From contig CM030711.1 in assembly GCA_017979445.1 (NCBI GenBank), forward strand, positions 39,858,757 to 39,922,756: a stretch of 64,000 nucleotides of DNA, in the 5' to 3' direction. The notes below the pieces were generated by a model that searched no databases, had not been told where the DNA came from, and saw nothing but the letters and a program-made list of their open reading frames with translations. The position numbers and the translations under genes are program-made. Positions 1 through 12,110 of this stretch are shown piece by piece. Source of the stretch: Akebia trifoliata (Eukaryota; Streptophyta; Magnoliopsida; Ranunculales; Lardizabalaceae). The number at the start of each line of letters is the position of its first letter. The first letter of the stretch is position 1.

Positions 1-1460
1 GAAGATAATAGATATGCAACTCTACTGGATTGTCCAACGACTTAATTCCTAGATCAATCCCCACCAATCAAAACCAGATCCATTGGCAGCCCTAGGCTTC
101 TCAATTTGGACTTCCATACAGAAGGCAAGGTGAGAAAACCAACCCCTTTAAGCTTTAAAGGGACTGGTTACAAGAGCTATTGATGAGGATGAAATCCGAA
201 GTATCAAATTGCAGTTGAAGCTGCACCCTGTCCTTGCTTCCTCTTCTTTTTTTTTTCATGAATGTTTTCCACGGTGTTTAATTTTCATTTATTAGTAGGG
301 AGTTATTAAAAAAAGAAGTTGGTGTAACAATATAAAGCTCTCAAAGAAAAGAACAAAAACAAAGAAAATAGATGACAATAATAACTTCAGCCTCACAATT
401 GGTAGGGGACCTGAAGGCTTTTTTAAAGCCTTTCTAGGTTTGAGTCTTAGTCACTCAAATTATATCAAAGCTGACCATAACACAGAGAGAGAGAGACCAT
501 CCCATTATAACACAGTTGTTCATGGTGTGCACAGCTAAACATGTATAGAACTTAAGATATGAAGCATTTGGTCTTTAAATCAAAATTTATTGAGTTGTAA
601 ATGGATTGTGCCTAATATGCCCCACCCACATCAATAGTACACACATGGGTTTGTTCTCCACACACACAACAAAATGGTTAGCTTACATGGCCTAATATGC
701 TTTGGTGTTGTGTGGCTCCTGCCTTGAGTACATAAATGCCCAACACATTGGCTTTATGCCACCTTGCAACTACTTTCTATGCCAATGGGGATGGTTTAAT
801 TGCCAAAAGCTGAAAAACTAAATCGTATGTGACATATTGCTCATAAGACTCACTACTCACGAAGCAACAATAAGAACTGCCAATCAATAGGCCCCAAATG
901 GAAACAAGCATAGACAATCAATGGAAGATAAATGGTTACTATGATTCAAAGGAAATCCAAGTGATCAGAAAATCAAATTTAGTAAGTTTGGATCCAAACT
1001 GCATCCTGCTCTTCCATTTTTCTAGAACATGGGACTCTTACTAAATGAAAGAGGACAATGGTAATGCACAATTAAAAGTTTACAAAGAAGTAAATAGGTA
1101 GGAAAAAGAAAAAAAGCCAAATATTCTAGAATTATCATACCCAACCTGACTCGACTCAGGGGTGTATTACACATTCATGTGTACCAATGGGCTATAAGAA
1201 CATTGAGACTATATTCCCCTGTCAAATATCACAAACCTGTCTAGGGTGAGAAAGAAGTGGAATAGAATACTAAGGTGAAAGTGTTAGGATATCAATCGTT
1301 ACTGATAAACGACTCCAAATCAGAAAATTGAATAATCTCATTCATACTATCCATAAACATCTAATATTAAAAATCCTGAAGTTGGTAACACAGTCTGAAA
1401 AGGTCAACTAAATTTACTATGGGCGCCATAGACAGGAAAGCATGAGTAGATAAAGCATTC
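1..1460. other. Anonymous AT-rich DNA
   Basis: No reading frame of gene-like quality is visible on either strand. There is a short GA microsatellite near 485-497. Nothing here matches a transposon end that I recognise, although the block lies to the left of a CACTA-type right terminus at 3909 whose left partner is not in the window. Confidence 0.5.
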
Positions 1461-1572
1461 ATTAAATCTCTTGGTAAGAGTTATATAGATAGGAAAGCAT
1501 GAGTAGACAAGCATCCAGTGAGACGCCATCAGAACAAAATGAAGGGTGCATGGCATAATAGCAGATGTATAC

Positions 1573-1737
1573 CTCTTTCTTCTTCAGCATCGCCCACAAG
1601 TAAAGCTTTCTGCCAGCATCCTCAGCATCACTGCTAGCCATCATCCTCTTATTACAATTAGTAGCAATTTCAACAAGCATTTTCGTAGAGGGAAGTCTGT
1701 GGTTTAATGTAGCAGTGATTAGTACTTCCCTATCCAT
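1573..1737 (-). CDS. Possible first exon, unrecognised
   Basis: A minus-strand frame opens with ATG at 1737 and reads 55 codons to a good donor (AAAGAG|GTATAC) at 1573/1572. The peptide starts MDREVLITATLNHR and ends LYLWAMLKKKE, and its composition is protein-like (mixed charges, no low complexity). Read through without splicing, the frame ends at 1462. I do not recognise the family and could not find the following exons between 1 and 1570. A CT-rich 5'UTR-like tract lies on the same strand at about 3780-3500, some 1.8 kb upstream, which would fit a gene or captured gene piece on this strand. This is inference from ORF and splice signals only. Confidence 0.25.
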
Positions 1738-1740
1738 TAG

Positions 1741-3480
1741 AAGCTAATCATCGCCAACAGGTTGTCCCCTACCATTAACCTCAACTCATTTCTTTAGGAT
1801 GTGTTGATTTATGTTCCACAAAAACTCAAGACATGTGTCTCCCCGCTTATATATCTGACAGGATCCTGTATAAAACCTTGCAAAAGATACTAATTAAAAT
1901 CCATCACTCAAATATCATGCACAACATATTACTACAATTAAAATACAACAATCAGAAGAACATTAGTAATTGAATTTCCTAAGAAGTTACATAAAAATGT
2001 GGGATGTCATTTGTAGCATTGCTTTGCCTTAGTGGTTGTTGTTGTTGCTTTATTTTTTGTTTGCTTTTTAGGAGGGCCATCTCAACCTTCCCCTTTGTTC
2101 TATTTCTTTTCTTTATCTTATCTATTAAAAAAATGCACTAATCAATTTGCTTCACTTCATATTACTACCCACATCAATTTGAACTTAACTATAGTCAACT
2201 AATACTATTAATACCAAATATGGAAAACCACAATCCTAGGAAAAATCCAACTTACATAAAAATATCAAAATAAAATTGCATGGCTTACCCAACTTTCAAG
2301 TGTGTATCCCATCCGGGACACACTTCAGAATTGCTTGCACAAAAACAGGAAACAGTCATTGCCAACTGCAGTACAAGAGAATAGAATGAAAACATCAATA
2401 TAGAATAGAGTTCCCAACACTTATAAACATATTTGTAAAACAAATATCAGATCCAGTAATTGCATCAAAAGAAAAGGATGTTGAAAGTTTATTTCTAATT
2501 GTCTTTCCTAGCTTGTCCACACATCTATCTAAGTGTATCCCCATCTTTGCTACATACTCAACTTATGCACATTTTGTTTCTTGATTCTCAACATTCAGCT
2601 CCATAAAACATAATTACTCTTGAATTAGGATGGGTCAATCACATAGTAAACCAAAAATACACCTCCCCTTCATCATCCAAAATTATATGGAACGGATCGT
2701 ATTCAATCTCCCCATCTTTATAGATAATAGATCATTCTAGAAGCAAGCCATGTTTAAAATAAAATATAAAAAGACTCAAGTATTCACATATAATAGTAAA
2801 ATATTAACCCTACATCAACCAACAACGCCTAAATGATTCCTTGAATTTCTACATACAAGAGCATCACAAACAACCAATAACAGTGCAGAACGACGTTCAT
2901 TCGTTAATCCAAACCAGAAATCCTAATACAACAACCAACAGTAAAATAAACCCTAAACCTCATGCATCAGCCAAATAAAAGGCAAACACTAAAACCTAAT
3001 GCATCAAGTAAAAATAAGATAAACCAAAATCCCAATTCTCAATTTTCTAAAAGAAAGTGCATATACGCGATTATATCAAATGCATAAATATTGTAAAAAA
3101 AACTGTAAAGAGTTTCGTATTCAAAATTTAGGCAAAATAAATTGGATCTATTTGACCTGAAATTTAGAAGTAAAAAAAAAAAAACAGATTAAATCAACAA
3201 TTTAGGATATGTTGTGAATTTGAGCTCAAAACTTTAGATTTTCTTAAAAGAACACCAAAATGATCCAAACTTCACAAAACATAAAGAAAATGTGAAATTA
3301 AGTCTATAATCACAAAAAACTTTGAATCCGAACTCGAAATCCTTACCTTTGTTAGTAGAATTTCATCCACTCTTAAAGACAAACAAGAAGCTCATCTTTT
3401 TCTTAAGGAATCCAAAACAAATTTTACAAGGAGAGAAAGATTTATGTCGATCCCTTCATTTCTCAAAGGAGATCAAACCA
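1741..3480. other. Anonymous DNA, no supported gene
   Basis: AT-rich sequence with no convincing ORF on either strand. If the exon at 1573-1737 is real, this would be its upstream leader or intron DNA. I see no repeat array or transposon terminus within it. Confidence 0.4.
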
Positions 3481-3489
3481 AGATATCGT

Positions 3490-3780
3490 GACAGGATGAG
3501 ATCAAGAGAGGGAAAATGAGAGAGAAAAAGAAATCAAAGGAGACTGAGACGAAGAATGAGAGAGATCAAGACGGAGAATGAGAGACAGATCGAAGGAGAT
3601 CAAGAGAGAGATGAGATCGGGAGAGGAACAATGAGAGAAATCGAAGGAGATCAAGAGAGAGATGAAATCGGGAGAGAACAATGAGAGAAATCGAAGGAGA
3701 ACAACGTGAGCGGAGAATGTGAGAGAGAGAGAGGAGGAGATCGAGAGGGAGATGAAATTGAGAGTTAGGGTCTGTTGTGT
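3490..3780 (-). repeat. GA/CT-rich tract with internal tandem duplication
   Basis: The plus strand is purine-rich (gagagatcaagacggagaat and similar). A unit of about 55 bp containing gagatcaagagagagatga and caatgagagaaatcgaagg occurs twice in succession between about 3597 and 3700. Read on the minus strand it is CT-rich and opens with an ACCCTAACTCTC-like segment near 3770, resembling the 5'UTR of many plant genes. No ATG with a long frame follows directly. Confidence 0.5.
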
Positions 3781-3784
3781 TTTT

Positions 3785-3909
3785 TTGTTTATTAATAAAT
3801 AAAAATCTAAAACTATTTGATGGTTTTGGCCATCAAATCCTATAAAAAATATTTGATAGATAGAAGCCGTCACATACTGTCATCGAATTTAATAGATTTT
3901 CACGTAGTG
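3785..3909 (-). mobile_element. Right terminus of a CACTA-type (En/Spm) element
   Basis: Reading the minus strand from 3909 gives CACTACGTGAAAATC, the canonical CACTA-type terminus. Inside it are short inverted motifs (tttgatggttttggccatcaaa, in part) typical of subterminal regions. The same terminus occurs at 53841 in the same orientation. The matching left end is not seen in 1-3780, so the element either starts outside the window or has lost that end. No transposase is visible. The boundary coincides with the point where the neighbouring minus-strand ORF array stops. Confidence 0.55.
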
Positions 3910-5366
3910 GGACCATTTGATCCAAGGAAAGATGTACTCAGATAATTGGGATCATGATCACCTAAATGCTTGGGTGACATGGGAAATGAACCATTTGAAG
4001 TAGACCAAGTCATGTTAATAATGTTCGGAAGAGGGGTTGGCACATTTTGAAAAGAGGGATTGTTACCAATTCTAAGAACATGGACTAGTTCATTTCTCAT
4101 TAAGAGTGAGCCATTTGGGCCAACCAAAGGTCAGTTGCCCATGCTAGAAAGATAGGCTTGCTGGTTTCCCATTACGAAGTCGTTTAGGCCAGACAAGGAT
4201 GTATAGGCCATAGAGCATGAACCAAGGTCAGTTTGGTTTTCCGTTGAGATTGAGCCATTTGAGCCAAGAAAATGTGTAGCATTACCCAAGGAAGGAACAA
4301 TGGCTTGCGGGTTTCTCGCAACGGAGTCGTTTAGGCCAAATGATAATGTATAGGCCGTAGTGAATGAACCAAGGTTGGTTTGGTCTTCCATCGGGATTGA
4401 GCCATCTGAGCCAAGAAAATGTGTAGTATCACCCAAGCTAGGAGCAATGGCTTGCTCGTTTCCCATTACGGAGTCATTTAGGACAAAAGATGACGTATAG
4501 GCCGTAAAGCATGGACCGAGTTTGCTTTGGTTTTGCATTGAGATTGAGCCATTTGAGCCAACATAAGGTTTATTATCACCCAAGTTAGGAACAATGGCTT
4601 GCTTGTTTCTCTTGAGGATCGAGTTGTTTGGACCTAGCAACATTGAATAGGTAGAGGTAGGACCCAGATTTTGTTGGTTTCTATTCAAAATGGAGCCATT
4701 CAAACAAGACTGAGGTGTTTCATCAGAGATGGAAAGATGGGAATAGGGATCAGTTATAGGGATGGCTGATCTACTTGAATCAATCAGAGGTAAATTGGAA
4801 GAACTATGAAAATGGGCCTCTTGTTTCCTCGCTAAGACAAGAGTCATTTAAGCCAAATGAAGAATTGGTACAGCTAAGTTGATCATCTAGACAAAACAAT
4901 GAAGGATAGAAACCACTTAACTCTGGGACCAAAGCTGATGAATCAGTAGGGATAGGACCATTAGTACTCTGATCTTGGACCAAAGAGGAATCATTAGAAA
5001 TTAACAAACCTTTGTCAGTACGGTTGGAAATACTGTCATCTCCGCTTACCATTAATGGAAGAGAACCATTGCAGCTCAAGGGAGGTTCGTTGCTCGAGGT
5101 TGGAACAAAACTTTCTTTGACCCCTACTGCTAGCAGCCCATTCGCATCGAGAGTAATAGTAATCTTGTAAGGTAGATTGGAAACAGGTTCATCAACCGGC
5201 TTTCTAAGCATAAAGATGGATCATTTTCATTTTCTGGCCATTCCGTGTTAATCAATCTCGAAAACATTGAATAACCGGAATCATTGTGCCAATTAAGAAA
5301 CTCATGATCCATCCAATCCTCTCCATTAAAATGGGTTGGAAGCTCACCACCTTCTTGGTTTTCCAT
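3900..5366 (-). pseudogene. Unrecognised gene with 49-codon tandem repeats, broken
   Basis: The minus strand codes from ATG 5366 (MENQEGGELPTHFNGEDWMD, acidic and aromatic) and then shifts frame in the overlap 5211-5130. It reads on to 4804, shifts back near 4847, and continues to 3900 with one in-frame TGA at 4131-4133. From about 4700 leftward the sequence is a tandem repeat. The segment gagccattt or gagccatct recurs at 4252, 4399, 4546 and 4693, spaced exactly 147 bp, with a looser copy at 4108. Each unit encodes a 49-residue repeat with cores such as GSNGSIS and GLNDSV. The last codons run into the CACTA-type terminus at 3909, so the true 3' end is probably lost. Repeat units keep their frame, so this was a real protein, Ser/Asn/Gly-rich and perhaps disordered. 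An intron could explain one of the apparent shifts. I recognise no domain and assign no function. Confidence 0.55.
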
Positions 5367-5664
5367 AGATGTATATATAAAGCATGAATATGGAAGAAAG
5401 GGAAGAAAATATAAAGAAGGATTGGGGACTCCAAGGAGAAAAGGATGGTTTAGTTGAGATGGTGAGGCATGTTTTATAAAAGCCTAATGACCACCTCAAT
5501 TTATAAAAGAAAGAAGAATCTTATTTCCAAAAAGATGACAACTGCCTTTTCATGTCTTTTTTCCGGAAGTTGGTCATGCAATAAATTGTACTATTAGCTA
5601 CTAAATGTGTTATTAAATTAGTGTACTTAAGAATTAAGTTTAGTGCTCCACAATTCCAAAAGAG

Positions 5665-5848
5665 TCATAATTTTCTGACTCAAAAGTTTTCACTCGGTCT
5701 GCACGTGGCTGATGTGGCAAGGGCACAGAACCATAGATCTTTTTCTTTGGGTTTCACAAGGAAAAGATCAACAGTTCTATGCCTTTGCCACATCAGCCGA
5801 ACCGAGTACAGACGGAGTGAAAATTTTCAACTCAGAAAATCATTAGCG
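5665..5848. mobile_element. Hairpin MITE
   Basis: Two arms of about 80 bp are inverted copies. The left arm contains ttttcactcggtctgcacg and gctgatgtggcaaggg; the right arm contains the complements, including cctttgccacatcagcc and gacggagtgaaaa. The loop is short, around 5745-5760. No ORF is supported. Similar ttcactcgg...gacgtggca segments occur at 26420 and 56200 inside the segmental duplication, so this family is repeated in the window. Superfamily not assigned. Confidence 0.65.
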
Positions 5849-5899
5849 ATTCCTATTTCATTGATGTTTGGGTGACAATGGATTTACTGGGATTCTCAC

Positions 5900-8095
5900 A
5901 TTTCTGACTCGAAGTGCATACATAACTGTAGATGATTTTTACTCGTTCCTCAACCAAACACATCTATGATTTTGTGCACATCCCCACATCAGAAATGTAA
6001 GGATCGCAGCAAATCCCAATGTCACCCCAGCACTACTCTTCCTATTATATAGTATTGTAAAGTGAGAACTTACGTTTGAGTTGAGTTGAGTCGAGGCAAC
6101 TCAATTGATTAATAACATTCCGAGTCTAGCAAAATTGACATGACTCGGATTTTGATACTATGGTAACGGTGATATTGCCAACCTGGTAATTACGTGAATG
6201 TTTATCTGATGACAGCAACCCCCACATGCCAAAACCTCATCCAGAATCTGCCGTTTCCATGGTAACAACTAACAAGAAGTGAAACCCTTTCCTTACTAAC
6301 GTAGTAAGATTTTGAACCTAACTAAGGGTCATTTTCCACAAATGGATTAGCACATCCGAAATTGAACAACAGTCTTTAAATATTCATCGAAAAAATCAGA
6401 TCCAAAAAATAAAAATTCAAAAACAATTTCTTTTGAATTAAATCTAAGGTTTTGAAAATGGATAGCTATTGAACTTCCACATTACTCCCAAACTTAAATA
6501 TGAAATTCTGGTGAAAAATATTTTCGTTTTCTATTTATTTATTTTTTTCAAAATTCATCTAATTCCGTCCTCTACAACCCTAAAGCATTGAATCATTTTT
6601 TCGGTTGCCAAGAGGTGAGCCCAAGGACCCCCAGTAAGGGTGAAATCCTTACTAACTTAGTGAGCCTAAGGGGACTCTAGCAAAGTATTAGTAAAAATAA
6701 GGATTTAAAATTATTATTATTATTTTTTTTATATCTTTTTCTCCCTTTTTTTCTACAGCTTCTAACGATATTTAGTGGCAGACCTACCTCTTGCATTTTC
6801 ATTTAAAAAGGTCATTTACGTAATCAAGCTTGTTACTCAAGCAAAGCTTACTTTCTTAACCAAACTAGCCTAACTAATTTAATGAGATTTAAAATCTTAC
6901 TAAGGGTCGTTGGGCCCACATGATTTCACACGTTGGAATACCAACACGAGAGCCTTCTAGATTGCATGGAAAAACACATATTAAAAAACCTTGTGGTATC
7001 AGACCCACATCCAACCCATTATCAACCCTAAATACAACCCTATGATATCAAATCATGTTTTTGAATGTCACAAAATTGTTCCAATAAAGAAACTTTTCTT
7101 ACTTAGTAAGGAAAGTATTTTTCTTACTTATAAATTAGGGTGGGACTCACATCTTATAAAATAATTTAATACCTATATTAAGATCATTTGAGAGAGTGAA
7201 TGTTGAGAGGAGAGAGAAGATATAACTGGTATTAACTTAAAGGTCTGAGTTAATATGAGTATTTTATTTTGTAAAAGAAGTGGGTTCCACTCCAAAGTTT
7301 GTTGACTAACAAACTTGATAAACTAGGGACTTTTTGTAATAACAAATGTTATAGATAGTTTTGCCCCGGTAAATTTCTCTAGCTTCTATTATAACTTAAT
7401 ATAATACAAGAAATTAAGGCTCATCGTTCTCGATGTAGCCCTTCACCAGCTTTAAATCTCAATGTTAACATTCTTCAATCACCAATAAGGATAATTTCAG
7501 CTTTACAAGGGTGTGCCCATATATCATAGAGAGTTATGTGGAAATTAATTTTGACTGCATGTACCACATTGCATGCTTTATTGATCTATTTTGCCATTTT
7601 TTTTGTTGTTGCAAGAATTTCCCAAATAATATATTCAATTATATAAAAATATATTGAATATTTAAAAAAAGGGGAGCGGGAGGGGGAAATTTCAGGGAGA
7701 AATTTTTTAAGCAACATACATGGCCTAAGATTGTAAGGGCATTTATGAAAGTTAAAATTTATATTATAAGTAATAAAATATAATTGTAGGGCCCACAATT
7801 GCTATAGTTACAAGAGTTAAATTTCTCATCTATCTCTTTTGTGTGGGCCTCACTTTATTATCTATTGTCTTCATCTCTTCAATTTTTTTTTGTCTTTCCT
7901 CTACTCCTACTCCCTTCCTCTCTTTTTTCAATAATACCCCTCTAACTACTATTTCTCCATTTTACCCCTTTAACCACAAATAATTTTTAATAATGCCTCT
8001 CAAATAGCCGAACTCTAGTATATACAAGAAAACACAACGATGGGTCCCACCATAGCTGCAATTATAGGGATACATCTCCCACCGGGGTGGGGTCC
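5900..8095. other. Intergenic DNA with degenerate repeats
   Basis: No gene is supported. A phrase resembling ccttactaa...taagggtcat recurs near 6290-6330, 6640-6660 and 6880-6910, and again at 30260-30290, suggesting copies of a decayed short element. A G-rich run is present at 7670-7686. Pyrimidine-rich sequence occupies 7850-7980. Confidence 0.4.
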
Positions 8096-8096
8096 A

Positions 8097-8250
8097 CATT
8101 AAGGATACAACTCAGGCGGGTTGGGGATTAACCTACGCCCAACTCAAACTAGACAAACACCAACCCACGCCCTTGCCCAACCTGACCTTAGGCATGAAAT
8201 TCTCAACTTGAACCCTAGCCAAGTTGGGTTGGTTGGGTTAATGCACACCT
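8097..8250. mobile_element. hAT-type MITE fragment
   Basis: The segment starting ggatacaactcaggcggg and running through cccaactcaaactagacaaa and cgcccttgcccaacctgac resembles the left part of the better preserved MITE at 51676-51974. Only one side is clear, so this is probably a truncated or diverged family member. Confidence 0.4.
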
Positions 8251-8615
8251 CATTAATATTAGGTTATTTAGTATTGGTAAGGGTTTATATAAAGATAAGC
8301 GGCGTGTAATCGAACTAAAAATTTACAATTATTTTTCCCAAAAAGTTGTTTCGAAATGTTATATACATAAAATTATAAGCAGATTTAATGAGTGAAGAAA
8401 ATTAATAAGATTAACTAAGACAATTTTTTTAATTAATAATTGTAATTTTCAAAAAAATAAAAATATTTAAAGGTGTAATATAATCATTGTATAGTAATAT
8501 AGAATTACACTTAAAACAAAGCACTAATAACAAAGCATTTATTTATCTAATGAAAATATTCACATATTAATTTTGATATATAGATAAACAAAATCATATA
8601 TATATATATATATAT

Positions 8616-8700
8616 GGGGTCCCGTTCCCTAGCTAACATTTTGCCCAACCGTTTACCAAACTTATATCAACCGTTCAATCTATCGCGATTTGACGGACAC
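8616..8700. mobile_element. Truncated (TA)n-inserted MITE end
   Basis: After a TA microsatellite (about 8596-8615) the sequence ggggtcccgttccctagcta begins, followed by acattttgcccaaccg. It resembles the terminus at 50919 (gggtcccgttcaatggcaaa then cattttgg). The partner terminus is missing. The right side runs into the env-like ORF end of the Athila element, so the two are fused at about 8700. Confidence 0.45.
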
Positions 8701-8715
8701 GTTTTAGCATTCATG

Positions 8716-9710
8716 CTAATGATAAGCTTGTTGTGCCAGCCACGTTGTTTGACGTTGAATGTGAGTGACATGCCATTGGCGATATTCATGAAATGCACGC
8801 CATTGCTCTACTTGTTTTTCCAAATGGGCAAAACGGTCTGATAATGTGCGGGAGGTAGTTCTGATTGTGGTTGTGGCTGCTTGGACGAACTAGCTCCTGA
8901 AGTGTCTTCCGACTCCTTGAATTGAAAAATTATACGGGCTACAAGCTCTTGAGTCGGATGGAGCACTTTTTCTTCCTTGCTCCATTGTACTCCCGCTACG
9001 CGACATAACTCAATGATCAATGAAGGGAAAAACAACCCACCACTATTCGATCAAATGCAGTGCACTATCGACTCTTGAATGACACGCCCCACATCTATTG
9101 ATTTTCTTGTTATGATGGCAAACAACAATATGGCCCTGTCTTTGGCCACATCTCTCAAATGAGTAGTTGGCATCATTCTTGCTGCAATGAAGTAATGTCA
9201 GGCATTTGCTTCCCTATCCAGAGTACCTCTTGGAAATTTTGCACCCACGTCTCTTGTCATTATCCATGCAGTGCCAGGCTTGGCCAATAACTCAAGTACT
9301 TCATTCAAATTTGGACCATTTGTAAGGTATGTCTGGTATTCATCATTATTAATGTTGTGAAGTTGATAATACCTGTTGATTGTTGCTCTATCGAAGGATA
9401 CTTGTTTACCCCTCACAATGACCTTTATCCCTTTTCGCCCTTCCGCATTTGCATAAAATTCCCGTACCAAATGAACCATAGCCGGTCCCGGTTGTGCACA
9501 AAATTTTGACCACTTCCTTACCTCGATGTTTCTTGTTATGTTTATCAGAACATTGGATCCATTACCATTGATTCCTCTTTTCGCAATTGGTTTGTGATGG
9601 ATTACCAACCTTTCATACCTCTCTTGTGCTTCACAACTCACAAACTTGTTATCTAATGGTGGTGATAAAACTGCAGCTCGTGTTCTTTTCGGCGCCATGA
9701 TAATATTCAA
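8716..9710 (-). pseudogene. Athila env-like ORF (putative plant transposon protein)
   Basis: The frame opens at 9710 (the in-frame MAPKRTRA at 9698 is the more usual start). It reads RERY-like and REFYANAEGRKG segments typical of the long ORF downstream of integrase in Athila elements. A stop at 9195-9197 and another near 9045 interrupt it. It then resumes in the same frame with FFPSLIIELCRVAGVQW, and after a frameshift near 8840 continues as HLEKQVEQWRAFHEY to a TAG at 8716-8718. The function of this family is not established; it has been called envelope-like. It lies about 1.2 kb after integrase across a non-coding spacer, as in other Athila copies. Confidence 0.7.
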
Positions 9711-10921
9711 TGACGCGTTTACCTTTCACAACCGATATCCAGACATCAGGATTTTAATAAAATTGATCACTTCAATCACCCACAATTGAAATCACACGTA
9801 CAACAAATGCCCTTGCGGATATCCAACACGCATCATATACTTCATACAGCTCCCAAGATTTTGAAATGAATGAACCTATCTAACCTCTATCATTGTCACA
9901 GAACTTTCCACAAACACCTGGTAGGCACAAAAATTTACTGATCTTCCGAAAACCAAGTAATACCATCCACTGTCACCATTGACCATTCATATTACAGCAC
10001 AAAGTAGTCCACAAATGGAACATCCACACATTCTCCCCCGAAATCAAGCAATCAACTCAACCGCTCGACATCAGTCAACCCTTAAAGAAATCAAACTCTC
10101 CCAACAGCAACAATTGAAATCAAACATATAATTTCCCAATCGAAATGATCGAAATTTTGATACGTTAAGCAATATAGGCTAATTGATTGACATACTTAAG
10201 AGTAAAATCGGAAAGTACCTCAGTTGATTTGTTGAATCGGCAAAGACAACTCAACAGATCCATTGAAACTTGGTGGACTAGCTCTCATGAATTTGATCTT
10301 TCTATAGTCACCCTTGATTATTGAGAGGGAGATATAAGAATAATGCTGGAGAAGAGGGAGAGAGATGAAGAGTTTTCCTTCGGTGAGACACGAAGAGAAT
10401 GTTGGTTGTGAAATTGTGTAACAATAGAAGTATTAGGGCAAGTGTAACCCTTTTCTTTGTGGGTACGAGTTTAGGCCGAGGCTTAGTAGAGTATCATGCC
10501 ATGGCCCGCACTTTTATATTTCTGATCAGTTCTGCCACGGACTAATGCCTTGGCCTAAGAAAAGTTAAGACATGGCCTCTTCGAACTGTGAGATCAGAAC
10601 TACTGTCTACTTTAGATGTTGCAACTGTGATTAAGTAAAGGTTTCTGGTCTTAAAATCTGCGCTGCCAATGACTTGTGCCATGTTGTTAATGTAGTTGAT
10701 TTGCTTAGAGACTCCCAACATGTTTCAACAAAACATAATTAAATAAAATTACGAAGAATTCTAAACATTTTAATAAAAGCAAACTAAATTTTTTTTTTTA
10801 ATTAGAAAGAAAATAATGAAGAATAATGAAAATCAAAATAAACGAAGAGAGAGTTTAGAGCACTTGGGTTGCCTCCCAAGAAGCGCTTGTTTTAAAGTCT
10901 TCAGCCTGTCTTTCTCTGAAG
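9711..10921. other. Athila spacer between integrase and env-like ORF
   Basis: No ORF is supported here. Near 10866-10888 the plus strand reads gggttgcctcccaagaagcg, the complement of a phrase conserved directly after integrase in Athila elements. The rest is AT-rich and non-coding. Confidence 0.55.
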
Positions 10922-12110
10922 TCACTCCGAATCTGCTAGAGTGATGGTGGATTTCTGACGATCAATTTCACCACCCCAGTAATGTTTGAGACACTGCCCA
11001 TTCACCTTGAAGATGTTCTTCATGATTTCATTTTGAATTTCAACAGCTCCGTGTGGATATGCTTTAATAACAATAAATGGCCCCGACCATCTTGATTCGA
11101 GCTTACCTGGAAAAAGTTTCAAACGAGAATTGAATAAGAGGACATGTTGACCTGGCTCAAAATGTCTCTCCAATATCTTTTTGGCATGCCATATTTTGGT
11201 TTGTTCTTTGTAAAGCTTGGCATTCTCGTAGGCTTGGAGACGGAACTCATCCATCTCATTGAGTTGTAGAAGACGTTTTTCACCTGCAGTTCTTAAATAA
11301 AAATTCAAGTTCTTTATTGCCCAAAATGCCTTGTGTTCTAGTTCGATTGGGAGATGACAAGCTTTGCCAAAAATCAATCGGTAAAGTGACATTCTAATTG
11401 GTGTTTTGAGCGATCTGATAAGCCCATAATGCGTCGTCTAATCGTTTGGACCAATCCTTGCGAGATGGGTTCACAGTCTTCTCCAGAATCCGCTTAATTT
11501 CCCTATTCGAAATCTCTACTTGACCACTAGTTTGCGGATGGTAGGCCTTAGCGATCTTATGAGTTACCCTATATCTAGTTAGAAGGGCTTCAGAATATTT
11601 ATTGCAGAAGTGAGTGCCTTCATCGTTGATTATTGCTCAAGGAGTGCCATAACGGGTAAAGATGTTCTTCCTCAAAAAATTCAGCACCACCTTAGCATCA
11701 TTCGTGGGCAATGTAGCCGCTTCTACCCATTTTGAGATATAATCGACTGCCACTAGAATGTAGAGATTATTATAGGAAGAGATGAAGGGGCCCATAAAAT
11801 CAATTCCCCACACATCAATAATCTCCACCTCTAGAATGTTATTGAGTGGCATCTCATGTCTCTTTGAAATATTACCAACCCTTTGGCATCGATCACACCT
11901 TGAGACAAAGAAATGCGCATCTTTGAATAATGTAGGCCAATAGAAACCTGATTGTAACACCTTGACTACGATTCTCTCTCCCCCAAAATGGCCTCCATAT
12001 TCAGATGAATGACATTGTCAAAGTATGTCTTCAATTTCTTCTTTAGGAACATACTTTCTTATAATCTGATCTGCACATTGCTTAAACAAGAAAGGTTCAT
12101 CCCAAACATA
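10922..12110 (-). pseudogene. Athila integrase, broken
   Basis: The minus-strand frame from 11960 shows the zinc-binding tail ([11 protein letters not shown]) and the first catalytic Asp in WGIDFMGPF, followed by [18 protein letters not shown] at 11634-11636 interrupts just before the second Asp (NDEGTHF) and the Glu-bearing segment ([18 protein letters not shown]). Another stop lies near 11396. The C-terminal part from 11392 contains [20 protein letters not shown], the usual integrase tail. Integrase would insert the cDNA copy into the chromosome. The order after RNase H fits Ty3/gypsy. It is inactive because of the stops. Confidence 0.85.

Noticed and set aside
400..475. Another tRNA-like phrase (attggtaggggacc ... 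gtttgagtc)
   Set aside because: No acceptor or anticodon stem can be formed from the flanks.
5378..5395. TATA-like tatatataaagc just upstream of the ATG at 5366
   Set aside because: It lies too close to the ATG to be the promoter of that start; an upstream or different start would be needed.
6000..8700. Search for the missing Athila 3' LTR
   Set aside because: No TGATGAGTGGG-type start or AAGACAACA-type end was seen; the visible sequence is MITE and anonymous DNA.
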